From positions 124,001 to 188,000 of the forward strand of contig JALIZF010001286.1 of NCBI GenBank assembly GCA_029948255.1: a stretch of DNA of 64,000 bases, read 5' to 3'. Below, piece after piece: positions 32,601 through 44,022 of the stretch. The notes under the pieces were generated by a model. It was not told the DNA's origin, did not search any database, and saw only the letters and a list, made by a program, of their open reading frames with translations. Source of the stretch: Telmatactis stephensoni (Eukaryota; Cnidaria; Anthozoa; Actiniaria; Isophelliidae). Position numbers and translations under genes: made by a program. Position 1 is the stretch's first letter. Each line of letters starts with the position of its first letter.

Positions 32601-35600
32601 GTACAGTTAGACCAAAGGTGGGTGGTATGTAGCCCAGTGTCCAGTTAGACCAAAGGTGGGTGGTATGGTGTGCAACTATATGTAGAAGCTAATAAAAGTT
32701 ATTTTCGTGTTTACCAGGAAAGCTTTGAGTATCGATTTATAGCAAGTCCAGCGGGTACGCACTGGTACCATTCACATCTTCATGCACAGCGAGCTGATGG
32801 TTTGTTTGGTCCATTGATTGTTCACAGGTTTGTAGACAATGATTTAACCAATTCTAAAACGAAATTGGTACGCAATAGAGTCTAAGGTTCATGTACATAC
32901 AGTCGGACGGCTAACGACAAAGACGATCTCGCGGCCGTCTCTTGTCGCGTCTGGCGATTCTCGCGGCGCGCGTTTGGTACTAAATGTAAGCGTGAGCTTT
33001 CGCTTTTATGGCAAACGCTAAATGACTCATCTTTACTTTGAAACGGTAACGCAAGACGCAAAGAAATTAAGTAGGTCACTTCAGTTGTCTCTGCCGTCTG
33101 CCGTTTCCCGTGTAAGTGAAGCTTAAGCTCTTTGAAAGTAGCTAAAACAACAGTATTCTCTGGCCCAAGAGTGAAACTGTGAAACGACGCCATTTCGTTC
33201 AGTTGTGTAGATCAACGAAACTCTTATTTCCCGAACGAGTTATGAGTGTTTTTAAAGCTCTTGCGGAGTGAATTCGAAACACTTGTCTTAAACAACAATT
33301 AATGAATTTATGTAGAAATAACTGTATGTTGTTTAGATCTCGTCCCAGTCTACCGTACATGACGATGATGATCAATGATTGGTACTCCATGACTTCAGAT
33401 GAGTTGCTCCTTAGAAGTCCATTCCTTTTCCCCACACCGGGTTCTGGGGATACGTTCTGCGATATCCATCAAAGAAGTAGGTTGTAAGATAATTTTATAT
33501 TTCTTATTATCATCAATATACTAGGCCAAATAACAAACTGCTCTCTTGAAAACGCGCCGTTCAGCGGGCGAAAATTGAATTTGACGGGCCGCAAATACAT
33601 TTGCAGCCCTGTTGCTGATTGGCTGAGAAGGCATCGCGCGACAGCCTAGTATGTTGATGATATCGCTGCACTCGGGCGCAAATGAAGCTACTCGGGCCAC
33701 AAATAAACAATATGCCCTTCAAAAGTCATGTCATTGTCCTATTATTGTCGTTTGTTATCTGTAAATTTTATCTTTATTTCCCGACGATTATTGATGTTTC
33801 AAGATCTAAAAAAATCGAAATACTGACCTGAAAGTAGGGAGTTTTAAAGAAGATTCTTTAGATTGTTACCAAGTCGGGTTACCTGTGGCACACAGAGTCT
33901 AGATCTTGCATTGCGGTCGTCAAGTGTGCAAAATTACCCAGATGGCCTTTGCAAGCAAGATTTGTTACTCGGGCTTCCTCGTAGCCGAACGAAAGCTGTC
34001 TCTTATTTGTTTCATTTCAAAGGTTATCTTTTCGATGGCTCAGAGACAACTCCATTGGTGTATTGGTCTAGTCTTATCAATGGTAAAGGAAGGCTTAAAA
34101 ACAATACCGCACCACTTAGTGTGTTTTCTGTAAAACCAGGCAAGAAATACCGTATTCATCTGATCTTTGCAAGCCTGGAGTACTATCATCGGTAAGAAAG
34201 GCTACACCTGTTCCGTTGTAAAATTTCAATTTTTAAAAATGTATATTTTGAGTTCAATTTAATTTATATTTTTATCGTTTTATTGTTGATAATGAATTTC
34301 TACCATTGGAAGGGCACTGAATTCTAAATGCGTACGGGGTATGGTTACAGTGTAAACACGATTACTAAACTTAGTAGTACACTCCAATGTATCACCCGAT
34401 ATCTAAATAAATAAATAAATTTGGGGTAGCTCATCACCCTTCCTCGCAGCCAAGTGCTGAATTACGAAGGGCGCAGCTCAACGTGATCGAGTCGAAGGTT
34501 TACAAGGGCGCTTTCATTACGAGACAATTGAACATTCACACATTTACATACAAATTTACATACACATACACGTAGCAGCCACCATACGACTCATGTCTGA
34601 TCACGGAGCACAGCTTAGATCGAAACTAGTTCGTTTTTACTGAGGGAGGAAAAACCGGAGAACCCGGAGAAAAAACCCTCGAAGCAAGGGAGAGAACGAA
34701 CAAGAAACTCAAGCCACATGTGATGCCCCGTCCGGGATTGAACGAGGGACCACAGCGGTGAAAAACCGGCGCTCTCACCGCTCGGCCACCCTTGCTTCCC
34801 TTGCTTTCCCTGTATACCTTATGCAAGCATGTTGAACTCTCCTATGAGAAATCTATCCTAATAGTAAGAATATTTTGTTCAGGTTTTCTATAGACCAGCA
34901 TGAACTAACTGTTGTGGAGTCAGATGGACACCCAGTAAAACAAGTCAACGTAGAATCGTTGATAGGATTCATGGGAGAGCGTTTTGTAGTTGAAATCACA
35001 GCTAACCAGACAGTGGGTCAGTACTGGATTCGAGCCACGGTAATGAGGACTGGTACGTCTCGAAACCCTGTGCCTGATGGGAAAGATGAAAAGGTATTAG
35101 CCATTCTACGATACGAGGGTGCAGACGACAGAGAACCAAGAACTATTCCAAGAGCGTGTACTGCTGTTGTACCGTGTAAAGTTCTTAACTGTGCTTGGAC
35201 GGCTTACCACAAAGTATGGTACCCTAATCGAGTTTGTATTCCACTTGTTGATCTTCGTCTTGATACCACAGTACATTCTATCGAAGAGGTCCTTGATGAA
35301 GAAGATGTCGTCGAGTTATTTCTTAACTTTGATTTTCCAATTGGTTCTTCAATAAATCACCATAGAAACGTTCTACCGCGTGCACCGTTTTATCAAGAAG
35401 CAAAAACGTGGGGAATCACACCGTGCTCACGTGACTGCAAAGAGAAAGGATGCCTGTGTACACACGTGATCCACCTTCCAGCCAATAAAATCATCCAATT
35501 AGTGATGACGTCTAACAGAAGAACCCTCTCGAATGAGCAACAACTAATTCCCATGCATCATGCTGTTCACTTGCATGGTCATAGTTTCCAGGTAATATCA

Positions 35601-38363
35601 CATGTACAACTCTAAAGAAGCCCCTTTCAATAAAGCAATCATGCCCTGGAAACTTCGTATAGCTGCAGATACTGTTATCGTTTTCGAGAAGCTTTTATTT
35701 TATTCATATGATATCAAGACATTTCCGCAGACATGTTTGCTTAGTGATTTGAATCTGAAGTGCATAATGAACTGCATGTACGTTGCGACGCGGAAAGCTC
35801 TAGCTGTTGAAGAGTTGTACGTCGACGTTGTCAAAAGGTGTGACACCAGTGAAATAAAGATGTTGAAGACTGGATGAAAATGTTGAAAACTGTGTACACG
35901 ACGTAAGGCGGCAAGGTCTGTATATGCAAAAGCGCTATGAAGATCTGAGAATACCAAAAAATTGTATAAGTATTGCAATACAATGAGGTTTGATGATGAG
36001 TTTTATTCCCGGAAGGGGGGGGGGGGGGGGGGGTACTCCCTATATTGGTGTGCTAGGGATGATCGTCGTATTTTCTAGGGGTTGAAATCGCCGATTTGGT
36101 GTTTTTTAGGGGTCGTCAGAGAAAATCCAAGGTTTTTCAGAAAAGATGGGATTTTTTAGGGGTACAAAATAAACGAGACGATTTTTTTTTACTTACTTAC
36201 TTCTTTGTTAGTTTTTTGTTTGATTTTTTGGTATTTTTTTAGGGTCGAAAATGTTGGCATTTGGATATTTTTTAGGGTACGTTTTGGAGGTTTCCGACGA
36301 TCATCCCTAGCGTTTTGACCCCGAAGACCCCCCCCCCCCCCCCCCCCCGGGGGTTTTATTGTGCAAAATCTATATCGTACGGTGGTATGTTTTGTATGAG
36401 TCTGGTAAAAGTATGTGTAAATATCTAACATCAACTAATTCCACAATTACATAGGTTTTGAAAATGGCTTTCGCAGTTGCAAATAACCAAACGGGACGAA
36501 TGGAAAAACCCACTCCAGACTTGATATGTGACAACCAAGCCTGCAGCGAGCAGCACTGGTCAGCGGGATACCCCAAAGGACTTAATCTCAAGAATCCACC
36601 AATCAAAGACACTGTTGTTGTTCCTGGATGGGGTTACACGGTGGTTCGGTTTAGAAGTGATAATCCAGGTAAACATGTTTGAGAAGTCTGGTTTTTCACG
36701 AGCATTGGAGGCAGACGCGATAACAGCGCACGCATGCAGACTCAGCAATGTACTGTTGTCTTTACTAGAAGCGGATTTAGAAAAGGAGTGAAATGGGTGC
36801 GTACCCCCTCCTTGGACGACTTTGCGTTCTTTTCTTCTCGATACTTTTCCAAAATACCCTTTTGATCTTCTGGATAGTTATCTATAACGCTGCCCCAGGA
36901 GGAAGACTCACATGATTGGAGGGTAGGGATGTTTGTCAGAAATTTTTAAAATGACCCCTGAAAGGTACCTAAGGTGGGCGTGGCAACAGGAGTTTTACCC
37001 CTACAAGGTACCAACTCAAAAACAAATGATTGCACGAATCTTTAACATGTCAATTCCTTTATCGATGGGTGTGGAGAAAAAATCAAAGGGTTAAAACTGT
37101 AGCTGTAATGCCTAACTTCGGTGACTTATTTACTGAAAAATACTGCAAAAAGGTAAAAGCTTAGTCTTTGGTAGTCCACTAAAGTGAGTTTGAGACACCT
37201 TAAAATGTACCAGATCGTTGATTTGACCCCTAAAAGGTACGACGACCATCCCCGCCCTGTTCCGACCAACCCCCCCAGGAACGCTGCAGTTCCCCCCCCC
37301 CGAAGGATAACGCTGGTTCTCACCCGATACGTTTATCTTACGAAATGCAACACTACATATGTTACCTCTGCTTCCGTCGTTTGAGAAAACCAGGCCTTAC
37401 GTATCATACTTGATGGATCCAGAAAACCCGAGGTTAAAGACCTTCAAGCGAGAATGACGTCAAGAAGAATCTTTGGGAAAACGATACCAAACAATTCGGC
37501 TCTGATCCTTGTGCGTGTTTTTAATTAGGTTCTTTTTAAGAAGCCGTTAGTACATTCTTTTTTAGGTTACTGGTTACTTCATTGTCACCAACTTCTCCAC
37601 CACATGGAAGGCATGGCTCTCATCTTCAACGTGACTCAAATGGGTGCTCCCCCTACTCCACCTAACTTCCCTACTTGTAAAGACTTTACTATGAGTAGCA
37701 CTGATTTCAAGGCCATGTTGGAACGTAATAAACGTTGTGCTGCTAAAAAGTGTTCAATGACAAGCAAGGCTTCTCCCAACTCGGTAAAGGTAATTCGAAC
37801 AAGTTAAACGGTTCGAACGTCGCTTCTTCTGTTGAACTTAGACGTACTCCAATTATTGCCAGTTTTAGGGAATTTGCAGGCAGAAAATCTTCTTACTAAA
37901 TAAAGGTCCATGAAAAAGCTGTCACTGATATTCGCTGACTCAGCTAACAAAACTTAAAGAAAACGTCTAACTTTTATTCAGTGTTCTGTGATCAGTAAAC
38001 TAGTGTAACGCAAATATGCAAAGTCATTACAGGGAGTAAATAACCTCGCATTGGTTAGTTGGTGTATATGTAACACTTCACCCAGGACTGTTCTGTTCTC
38101 AGTGTCAAGTATATTAAAATTACGAAATCGGGTGGCTTTTCCATCACCGACTGACCACTAATGTACGTTCATTGATCGACACTGATCCAACCCTTCGCGT
38201 CGCTTTTTGAGTACACCAGATGTCATCAGCATATCAAATAAAGATGACAAATCAATCATATAATATAATGTAGTGTCCTTTGTAATAAAGTAGTGTTATT
38301 TTGTTGCAGGTTGGACTACTTGTTAGTTTCGTGGCAGCTATGGTATTCTCTGCGTTATTGTAG
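29623..38363 (+). CDS. Secreted or membrane-tethered multicopper oxidase (laccase/ferroxidase type)
   Basis: Ten exons: 29623-29849, 31352-31475, 32002-32130, 32718-32827, 33337-33476, 34023-34191, 34883-35591, 36455-36668, 37566-37789 and 38310-38363; 699 aa. The start ATG at 29623 opens a signal peptide ([12 protein letters not shown]). Copper motif L1 is HFHGMH (about 134, Phe replacing the usual Trp); L2 is [20 protein letters not shown] (about 173); L3 is HAVHLHGH (about 526); L4 is [12 protein letters not shown] (about 613-624) with an axial Met. All ten copper-ligand His and the Cys are present, so a type 1 site and trinuclear cluster are expected, oxidising phenols, catechols or Fe(II) with O2. 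The last exon adds a hydrophobic tail ([17 protein letters not shown]), suggesting GPI or membrane anchoring. The exon 5 donor (gtaggt at 33477) was chosen because only it keeps frame with exon 6. Confidence 0.92.
31485..31631. mobile_element. Palindromic miniature element, TAGAGCAGATTT family, copy 1
   Basis: The ends tagagcagatttcgtatgag and catacgaaatctgctcta are inverted. Inner gccgtgaccgtg / cgtgaagtgaccgtg blocks also pair. It begins 10 bp after the donor of multicopper oxidase exon 2. Relatives are at 44795-44942 and 46765-46904. Confidence 0.82.
32106..32667 (+). repeat. 38-bp minisatellite built on the exon 3 splice donor, about 15 copies
   Basis: Unit: agaccaaaggtgggtggt followed by atgtaacccagtgtccagtc. 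The first unit straddles the true exon 3/intron 3 boundary (ccaaag|gtgggt at 32130/32131), so each later unit carries a copy of the 5' splice site. One unit is 7 bp short, and one has ccaaatttggat in place of the donor. The array fills nearly all of the 587-bp intron. Confidence 0.95.
34404..34800 (-). mobile_element. tRNA-derived SINE, copy 2
   Basis: Same family and orientation as 12466-12870: a minus-strand head gggtggccgagcggtgagag, a body, and an (ATTT)n tail at 34404-34420. It lies in intron 6 of the multicopper oxidase. The B-box is more diverged (ttcaatcccgg) than in copy 1. Confidence 0.85.
36012..36352. repeat. Element bounded by poly-G and poly-C, with inverted core ends
   Basis: A run of about 19 G at the left and about 20 C at the right flank the inverted pair ctagggatgatcgtcg / cgacgatcatccctag. 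The interior repeats ttttttagggg several times. It lies in multicopper oxidase intron 7. A related remnant with gacgaccatccccgcc is near 37247 in intron 8. Confidence 0.7.
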
Positions 38364-38387
38364 ATAACATTGAAATGTGTTCAATAT

Positions 38388-40263
38388 CAGTGGCGGATCC
38401 CGAAGGGTGGGGAGGGGGGGTTTGTCGAAGGGATCTATGGAACCCCCCCTTGAAATTTAGTTTTTTTTAATTAATAGAAATATGTCATATCAGAAAAACA
38501 AAACAACGCAAGCAACAGGGAAAACCCTCTCACACGACACTATCAATCGTCATTACCGGCACAAGAAAAAAGTTTTTTCAACAAAAAGCTAGCTGTTGTT
38601 TTGTTTTTCTGATAAAATAGCGCGACCCCACTCTACCCCCTGAAGATTTGCCTTTTGCACGGTCGCGACCTACTTACACTCGACACGCATGAGGAACTTG
38701 GTTCGCTAGGGACCTTTCAGCGAGTATTTCACCTACAAAAAGTTTGGTTTTGCAGGCCGTTGACATTGACAAGGTAAAAGAAGTGTTTTCTTGTGTGATG
38801 TTGCGGTTTTGAAATCCGTACGGAGTGATTTTGTGTTCAAAAATTGAATTCTTGTCGAGCCGTTAAGTTTCCACCATTGCCATATATTATTACTATGGAG
38901 GGGGATTTTTTAAAAATCGTTTTTTAGATCAAATAAATAATACACAACAACATTTGAGAGGTTTCAACTTTATTTTAAATCATTTTCTCCTCTTTAGATA
39001 TCACTCAGAAGTATAGCTTGGGCTCCCTGTGACTACACGACGACATAGAGTGCTTACAATATATCCGTAAAAAACTTTGTAAGAAATTGCACTAATTTGC
39101 ACTAATTAAACAATAGAAAACAAAGGATTTCGCACTATTGCTGCTTTTCAATCATTCCCTTGAGAGTCAAAATATGAAAGAGTGGCAGCCATGTTGGTTG
39201 AACGAACAAGAGACACTAATGAGCAATCTTTTGTTTAAGTTCAACCAAGATGGCCGCCGTGACGTCAATTGAAGGCCAGCAATTTAGTACAATTTAGTTC
39301 GCTAACTTTTTCACGGAAAGAGTGATTTTCACCGGACTGTGAAATAGTTACTAAGCTATAATAGACACTAATAGACTCTGCACCCATTGTTTTCTTTTGT
39401 TGCAATACAACTAAGTATTAGACACTATTAAACACTGACTATCAGTAATTGTTTCACAGTCCGATGAAAATCACTCTATATTGTAAGCACTCTAGTGGCT
39501 CTCGCCTAGGCGAGTAGCCACAAAAAAAAACAAAGCGAATTTTAGACTGGGCCTACCACAGGTAGCCCAGTAATAAATAGCCGCTCACTGGAATTCGCAT
39601 TTTGAGTCGAGTAAAGACTGCTTGCAATCTTACCCACGGACCACGTTTTATGTCCGAAAAAGCTTTGAATTACAAAAAGTAAGCATGTAAAAAAGCTCAT
39701 ACTGTAATTATTATTTTTGGTTAAGTTGAGAAGAAAGATGGTCGAGAAGCGCAGTGATCGTACGTCGAAAGAACTCGCACGGATCTCTAGCTTCCGGATT
39801 TGCCCTATGAAAATAAGTTTTCTCAAGAGAAACGATTGACGACTTAAAATTAATTAATCTAGCCTCAGCAAAGGAATTTTTGACGATTTGTGGACTGCTT
39901 ACTGAAGTTTTTCCTTCTACTCGAAGTGGTGATTCGTGAACTCGTAGAGAAGAGTATGTCGCTTGGCTAAAATAATGCCATTACACGATTAATGATCAAT
40001 TCTTTTCTGACCATATTTACATATATTTTTTGATTTAAATAAAATGATTCATTTGGGACAAAAATTGAAGCACACGAATTAAAATTACCCACCAAAACGA
40101 GCGAAACGAGAGCAATAGCTTATCATTTGTTAAAAATACTTATTATTCATTTTTTAGAAGACTTATTTGATTACGAAAGCATATATAAAAATCGACATTT
40201 TTCTCGCAAAAGGGGGGGGGGGGGGCACCGGCCCTCCAGGCCCCTCCTCTAAATCCGCCCCTG
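38388..40263. mobile_element. hAT-like non-autonomous DNA transposon with nested insertions
   Basis: The ends cagtggcggat and the complement of atccgcccctg form an imperfect TIR of the CAGKGGCGGAT type known from hAT elements. G-rich sub-terminal tracts occur at both ends. I see no target-site duplication and no transposase frame. Inside are a palindrome (38485-38614) and the nested complex at 39046-39494. It starts about 25 bp after the multicopper oxidase stop codon, so it likely lies in or replaces the 3' UTR. Confidence 0.55.
39046..39494. mobile_element. TAGAGTGCTTACAATATATCC element carrying two further insertions
   Basis: The outer ends tagagtgcttacaatatatc and tattgtaagcactcta match the intact 135-bp copy at 52914-53048. 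Two extra segments interrupt it: 39138-39288, a palindrome with ccatgttggttgaac / gttcaaccaagatgg, and about 39318-39478, a palindrome with agtgattttcaccggactg / cagtccgatgaaaatcact. It is therefore three miniature elements deep, inside the larger hAT-like element. Confidence 0.85.
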
Positions 40264-40927
40264 CCATTATGAAAATTTACACAGCAATATGAAGACTACC
40301 ACACTAATGCAGTATGAACAATATAACACTGTTTTGCAGCTGAGTTTTATTTGCTTTTCTCCAGAATTAAGGTAGTTCCGGAGCCTCAGATTTCATACCA
40401 TAAACCCGTTTTACAAGTCCAAACGTGTTACGTGAAAAAATATTATACCTGCATAAACTTTTGAACGGGATCTAAAAAGTTTTAGGCACTGTCGCGACTC
40501 TATTCTCCAATAGTTTTTAACTTAAAATCGGGGGACAAAAGGGTCAAAAGGAACTTAACAAGAGAGGACGTGTTCACTCCCAAACGAAAAGAACTCCAGC
40601 TGGGGATGGGATTATAAGTTTAAGTTTTCAAAGACTTATTATTGCTTTGGATCTCATAAGGTTTTCTCTGTCAAAACAATATTTAGAACTACATCATTCT
40701 AAGATTAGTTTAAAGTGTTGTACATACACAAAGTTAAGCCATATAAAATGATTAAATCCATCGCAAAATACTCGAATCCACCGCAAAAATTAGAAAATTC
40801 TCAGCGCAATCCGGATCGTGTGGTCCCTACTATACTGATTACGTCGAAGGAGAATTGTTTTTACTCAAAGTACATCATGCTAGCATTTCAAAATAAAATC
40901 TAAATTGTATGTTTTGTATCATCACAG

Positions 40928-41052
40928 TCACAAATGGAAAGGTTCCAAGTGAGCCTATCAATGATTACGCAAGTGATAGTACTGGGAATGTGAATGCTGA
41001 TAAGGCTGAAACCAAAAGCCCTTCTGCCAAGAAAGATAAAGACAAATGGTAG
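40928..41052 (+). CDS. Candidate isolated terminal coding exon (hydrophilic C-terminus)
   Basis: After a plausible acceptor (tttgtatcatcacag), a frame starting two bases in reads TNGKVPSEPINDYASDSTGN, then VNADKAETKSPSAKKDKDKW and TAG. The composition is typical of a cytoplasmic tail, with no rare codons or repeats. I cannot find its upstream exons. Phase excludes a simple join to exon 9 of the multicopper oxidase, although exon 8 has the right phase. It could be an exon fragment moved with the putative 40368-42654 unit, the end of a gene with distant exons, or chance. Confidence 0.35.
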
Positions 41053-41510
41053 CCCAAAGACACCTGAGCCCAACTGAGGGTGTAGAAGAAGAACAAAAAG
41101 CCACGGTAAGAAAAGTTATGTGAGCAATGTACGCTGCTTTCTTTACGAGCCATAAACCATTTCGTTTTGACTCATTTGTATTAATTTTGAAGATCACATT
41201 GTACGAACACTTCACAAATTGACATGGTCAAAGTATTGTGGATTGACGAGGCGGAGCCGATGATGATGACGAAGTGATGACTCAATTTATGAACATTAGA
41301 GGACAGATACAAAATAAACAGATATCAATTCTTTTTTTATGATAACAAAAACGAAAAAATTTTCTCGTTTTTAGTGATCAAGACAAACAACGGAAAGAAC
41401 GCATGCTCGTTGACGATAGCATTTGTCTGTTCTCTTATTGACAAGAAAAAATAGTCAATCAGCGCGCGAGAAATTTATAAGTTACTATAAAAAGGATTTC
41501 ATGCACATTG

Positions 41511-41928
41511 AAGCCGCGGCTTCACGAGCGATTTTTTGCGTGCACTGGCGACGCGATTTTTTAAAATCGCCAACACACGAGGAAATCGCACCTGTAGCCA
41601 CTCTTGCACAGGCGACGCGACAGCTGAAAAAATCGCCAAATAAAGTTGCGAGAAATTAATTGAGTTGAATTTTTCGCAACGTATTCGTGGACTATGTCGC
41701 TCGTGTAGCCACTCTGCAACTTTTTCCTTGCACTCGCGACGCGACTAAAGTTTATTCAGCCAATAAGGTGCAAGAATGAAATTAAGGCTTGGATCTTTTT
41801 CAAGATGGCGGACAAAATGAACGATGTCGCTAGCATTTGTCACTCGTGTAGCCACCCCGCGCGTTGGTGATTTTGGAAAAAATCGCGTCACCAGCGCAAG
41901 AAAAAAATCGCTCGTGAAGCCGTGGCTT
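41511..41928. mobile_element. Palindromic miniature element, 418 bp
   Basis: The ends aagccgcggcttcacgagcg and cgctcgtgaagccgtggctt are inverted. The interior repeats gcgacgcgattttt and atcgc motifs on both strands. No gene. Confidence 0.82.
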
Positions 41929-43554
41929 GAAGGATAAGAGGTATTTTATTTATGTAGAGTGCACCACAAAGATAAGAATAAGAAACCAGTAAGTATCGAT
42001 ATGTTCTTTAAGAACTTGCAATCTTTCAAAAGTATTCACGGTACTTGTTTAGGAAACATTTGGCTTGATAGACAAGGGTATTTTAGCGATTTCGCGCGAA
42101 CGTTCGATGTTTTCCAGCTAATTCGTTGATGTTTCTATCTGGTCTCAGAAAAAGACTCCAAAACTCAGAGTTAGCAGTATTTTAGTAGAAACAGGTAAAA
42201 TAGTAAAATATCTCACAAGAAAGCTTATTTTAACTTCGATAACGCATTTCATTGGAACATTTTTTGCATCATTTAGAGAGCAACATACCCCCGAAATGTT
42301 CGATTTTTGGCATTCTATAGGGCTCAAATATACACAAAAAAGCGTCATATTTTCCATGTTCCTATCGATAGATTTTCTAAATTTTCAAATATGTTGTGTA
42401 AATCATTGCGTGAATGCAAGTTTTGAAATAAGAAATGGGGGTCACGGTGCTCGTTTGCGAGATATTTTGTAAAACATCATCATAATAGGGCTAAATTGCA
42501 CCAAAGATGAGAAAAATTTCCAAAATCGAGTTTTGTATCCTTTTTGATTATACCTTGAAAGAAAATGCTCGTAAATTCGCGATTTATGCTTTTTGAACCA
42601 TGCGCAGTAGGCGTGCGCGGTGCAAAACAGAGGAATTACCTTAACTACCATTTCTATAAGAACCTGTTTAGGCTACTTCCCAAAAATGTAGGTTCTTAGT
42701 TGCAGATTTTTACTGTATCGCTATTCTTTCACAGCAATGTATTCTGGGACTGTTATATCTCAGTTAAATAACACCAAATGAAAGATGTCATGATTTGTAG
42801 TTCTTTTGCTCAGTATTATTTTACTGAGATATTTGTATGTTCAGCTAGTATTATTTTATTGAGATAACAGTCGCAGAATGCATTGCTGCTGCAGTAGACT
42901 AGCGATATAGTCTATTAGTTCTCAAAATGTTTTTTGTTTTACATGTACAACTGGAATAAGTGGGTCAGTGTCCTCAGAGTTGGGTCATTTGAGTACTGCA
43001 TCCCCACCCCTGGGCATTAGAAACTAAAATTCAACAAAAAATTCAAATCCCCACCAACTTACTGAGTACTCCCCCCAGGGGACTCATATTGATAGGTGCA
43101 TATGGCAAACACACAGTTCCATTATTTCTTATAAACATTCAACAGATGGTTTTCATTTATTATGATTTAGCTCTTGATTACAATGCGCAGTTTTAAATTA
43201 AATAGGTTTGATAAAGCTTTTCTTAGAAAAAAGGACAGGATTGCTTGGAGTTGTTATAAACTATATAGTAGTCTGTTATTATTTACAATAAAATATAAAA
43301 TACTGCAATCAATCTTGAAATAAACAGTAACAAATAACTTATACAAGATCTTTGGTCTATACTGTAAGAGTTAGTAATGATAAATATAACACTAAATTTT
43401 TTTGAAAAAAAAAAATCCTATTATACCTATTGCTTCAGATGTCGAGTATGGTTATAAGTCTGTTTCATATATTGTTAAAATGCACATTTTTTCTGCTAGA
43501 TTTAATTGTGCATTTTGATATCTGTCCACTGGGACAGCATGCAGTTACTTTAAG

Positions 43555-43712
43555 GGTGGTTTTCACAAGCGACAGAAGCAGAAGCAACACATGCAGAATC
43601 AGTGTTGCATATCTCACCTAGGTATGAAAAAAGACAATGAACAGTGGATCACTGAGTCTGTGTATGTTGCTTTCACTTCTGCTTCCTTCACCAATGAAAA
43701 TCAAGCTTTAGT
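43555..43712. mobile_element. Palindromic miniature element, GAAGCAACACAGACTC family, copy 3
   Basis: The ends ggttttcacaagcgacagaa and ttccttcaccaatgaaaatc pair imperfectly. Inner cagaagcaacacatgcagaa / gagtctgtgtatgttgc match copies at 13590 and 13735. Confidence 0.65.
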
Positions 43713-43849
43713 GCTCATTAAACAGGAGTTAAAATGAGACCTTTCTTCCACTGAAGCGATCATTAAGGGTTGTACCAGTCTGAAATTTTAAAAGAATAAT
43801 GAGATTATTGAATATACTTAAAAAATAAAGATTTGGGTTCCAAGCCATT

Positions 43850-43990
43850 AAGGCCTACATTGTAGTTCAAACGTCAAATCTCACGTGCTGAATTCAATGC
43901 AAATTAGTCAAATCTTTTGTTTCTACTCATTATAATCTCATTTGCATTGTATTTGACACATGTGAGATGCAACGTCTGAACTAGGCCTAA
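43850..43990. mobile_element. Palindromic miniature element, about 140 bp
   Basis: ggcctacattgtagttcaaa and the complement of cgtctgaactaggcc, with inner atctcacgtg / cacatgtgagat and atgcaaat / atttgcat pairs. No coding content. Confidence 0.7.
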
Positions 43991-44022
43991 GATTACACAG
44001 TCAAAGATTGTTGCATACTTAC

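Larger units (their letters stand above)
40368..42654. mobile_element. Possible 2.3-kb TIR-bounded unit
   Basis: ttaaggtagttcc at the left and ggaattaccttaa at the right are 13-bp inverted repeats with one mismatch. Only the ends support it. No transposase is seen, and it would enclose the candidate exon at 40928 and the palindrome at 41511. Confidence 0.35.
42655..44022. other. Intergenic or 3' region of the UBM-like gene
   Basis: AT-rich sequence with two palindromic elements (43555-43712 and 43850-43990). The final coding exon(s) of the minus-strand UBM-like gene should be here or below, but I cannot place them. Confidence 0.5.

Noticed and set aside
32106..32667. CRISPR-like direct repeats
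   Set aside because: Units are contiguous 38-bp repeats without unique spacers; the context is a eukaryotic intron.
33863..34022. Upstream extension of multicopper oxidase exon 6
   Set aside because: The frame is open but unlike the family. The acceptor at 34021-34022 with the donor at 33477 joins family-like sequence in phase.
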